From contig WBMZ01003475.1 of NCBI GenBank assembly GCA_013400975.1, positions 248,001-312,000 of the forward strand: DNA of 64,000 bases, written 5' to 3'. Shown piece by piece: positions 36,405-64,000 of this stretch (positions are counted from its first letter, which is position 1; each line of letters starts with the position of its first letter). The notes beneath the pieces are model-generated. The model saw only the letters and a list, made by a program, of their open reading frames with translations. It was not told the DNA's origin and ran no database searches. Source of the DNA: Atrichornis clamosus. Taxonomy: Eukaryota; Chordata; Aves; Passeriformes; Menuridae. A program made the position numbers and the translations under genes.

Positions 36405-36832
36405 GCATCAGCTGCACAACAGCTTCAGTTTGTCCTCATTTCTGTCCTACGGTACTGCACTGTCCTAAGCAAATTCTCTTACAAATCTGTATATTATGTG
36501 CTATATTTAAATTGTATTTTTATGGGAAATGCATGTTCTTAATTAGCATTGAACAAAATTGGTAAGGAACGTTTCATGGTCCCTGGAACATACTGCCTAA
36601 ATAATATAACATAAAACAGCAAGGAAGGGATGTGCCACTTCTTTTTTTGAGAGGGATAAACAGTATATTCTATTGGGAATAAAGTTCGTGAGCCAGTCTA
36701 TGAACTGCCCTAAAAAAATCCAAGTCTACATTTTTTTGCAATTCTGATATTTGTTCCAACCTTTTTTCCTCATGAATTGTATTTAAAATAAATCTAGTAT
36801 CTTCTTTTGAGCTTGCAAACAGCTCTAAAAAT

Positions 36833-36915
36833 CATTAAGGTTGGAGAAGACCTCCAAGACCATCAACTCCAGCCTTTGACCAAATATCACCTTGTCAACT
36901 AAATCATAAGGGTGA
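36833..36915 (-). mobile_element. Short CR1 fragment
   Basis: 'aaggttggagaagacctcca' followed by 'agaccatcaactccagcctt' is a reverse CR1 3' end, about 80 bases, decayed. Confidence 0.7.
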
Positions 36916-37264
36916 CTTTCTCAAAATCCATTGTATGAAATCTCTGTGGCTCACTGGCAAGTGTTAAAAACTCTAAATGGAAAGGCATTGTTCCTTCACA
37001 AAGGGAATGTGGATGCCTGACCTACTTCTAGGAGGACAGTAGGGACACTCATCCTGTTCATCCACGTTTGGTGTGTGCATTGATAACTGTATCTACCAGA
37101 TGAGCGAGTAGGGGACAGATGCTTAATCATGCTACACCCCTTTAATTAATCCTTAATCATTGATTCACATCTACTGAATGTCCCTCAAATGTTATATTTT
37201 TCCACAACATTTACCTTAGTGCGTATTTCAACATGTGCTGTTCGTTTTGTGACTTCAGAGAGGA

Positions 37265-37290
37265 TGTGGTTATGGTCTGACAGAAAGGAA
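37265..37290 (+). promoter_or_regulatory. ITK: RUNX-like and ETS-like sites upstream of ITK
   Basis: TGTGGTTA (37265-37272, RUNX consensus TGYGGT) is followed 15 bases later by an AGGAAG core (ETS type), about 170-190 bases before the ITK start codon. RUNX and ETS pairs are usual in T-cell promoters. Short motifs occur by chance, so this is suggestive only. Confidence 0.35.
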
Positions 37291-37455
37291 GCTTTGCTGT
37301 AGATGGGAAGATAAAGCTCAAAGCACCTACGCTGCCTTGTGAACACTCTTTTTTTTAATTAACTGTCTTCTTTCTTGTGTTTCTTTCTTCGACGGGCACT
37401 CAGCACACAGCATAGGCTTCCCATGTCCTGGGAGACAAACATTCTTGGCCCAGCC

Positions 37456-63899
<26,444 letters not shown>

Positions 63900-64000
63900 T
63901 CATGGCACACACAACTGTGTGCACAGCACAGCTAAGAGAGCCCTGAGAAGAGACAAGGCTGGATTTTCCCCACACAAAGCATTAACAGGAATCTTCTCAC

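Larger units (their letters stand above)
29801..36832. other. Gene-poor gap between MED7 and ITK
   Basis: About 7 kb with no supportable gene. An intron-end-like sequence (ggttttgttttag) at about 30010-30020 on the plus strand could belong to a divergent non-coding transcript. AT dinucleotide tracts lie at 34391-34420 and 36371-36404. The longer minus frames at 32017-32577 and 33440-33919 have no recognisable features. Confidence 0.45.

Overview
The window looks like avian nuclear DNA. It is intron-rich, it carries many 3' ends of CR1-type LINEs (the dominant retroposon of birds), and its conserved genes are collinear with the vertebrate TIM-MED7-ITK immune locus (human 5q33). I cannot name the species from the sequence alone. 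Protein and motif comparisons to human genes are from family knowledge; no database was searched.

Layout from left to right. (1) 1-395: a left-truncated CR1 copy, then about 4 kb without a gene. (2) About 4.5-13.8 kb, minus strand: a TIM-family gene best matched to TIMD4 (TIM-4), with a signal exon, a six-cysteine IgV exon, a Thr/Pro-rich mucin stalk in several exons, a transmembrane exon and less certain cytoplasmic exons. (3) About 18.2-25.3 kb, minus strand: a second TIM gene of the TIM-1 (HAVCR1) type. It has a signal exon and an IgV exon of exactly the same sizes (49 and 345 nt), a very short stalk and a tail ending in an EENIY-type tyrosine motif. (4) 27.4-28.1 kb, minus strand: intact single-coding-exon MED7, whose 5' UTR leads back to a CpG-island promoter at about 28.85-29.4 kb flanked by two CR1 copies. 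(5) 29.8-37.3 kb: a gene-poor gap; no GARIN3/FAM71B-like gene, present here in mammals, was recognised. (6) 37.5-63.9 kb, plus strand: the complete ITK gene. I resolved 17 coding exons whose splice phases all close to exactly 620 codons plus stop, the length of human ITK, with catalytic and regulatory residues at the human positions.

The locus is immunological. TIM-4 and TIM-1 are phosphatidylserine-binding surface receptors, ITK is the Tec-family kinase of T-cell receptor signalling, and MED7 is a housekeeping Mediator subunit between them. The most notable observations are: an RGD tripeptide in the TIM-1-like IgV domain while the usual TIM-4 RGD is altered to FGD; only one TIM gene between TIMD4 and MED7; exon-like antisense open frames inside ITK intron 1 (about 40.2-43.4 kb) that I cannot assign; and two separate tandem arrays that both have a 66-bp period. 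I saw no CRISPR array, tRNA, rRNA or intact mobile element.
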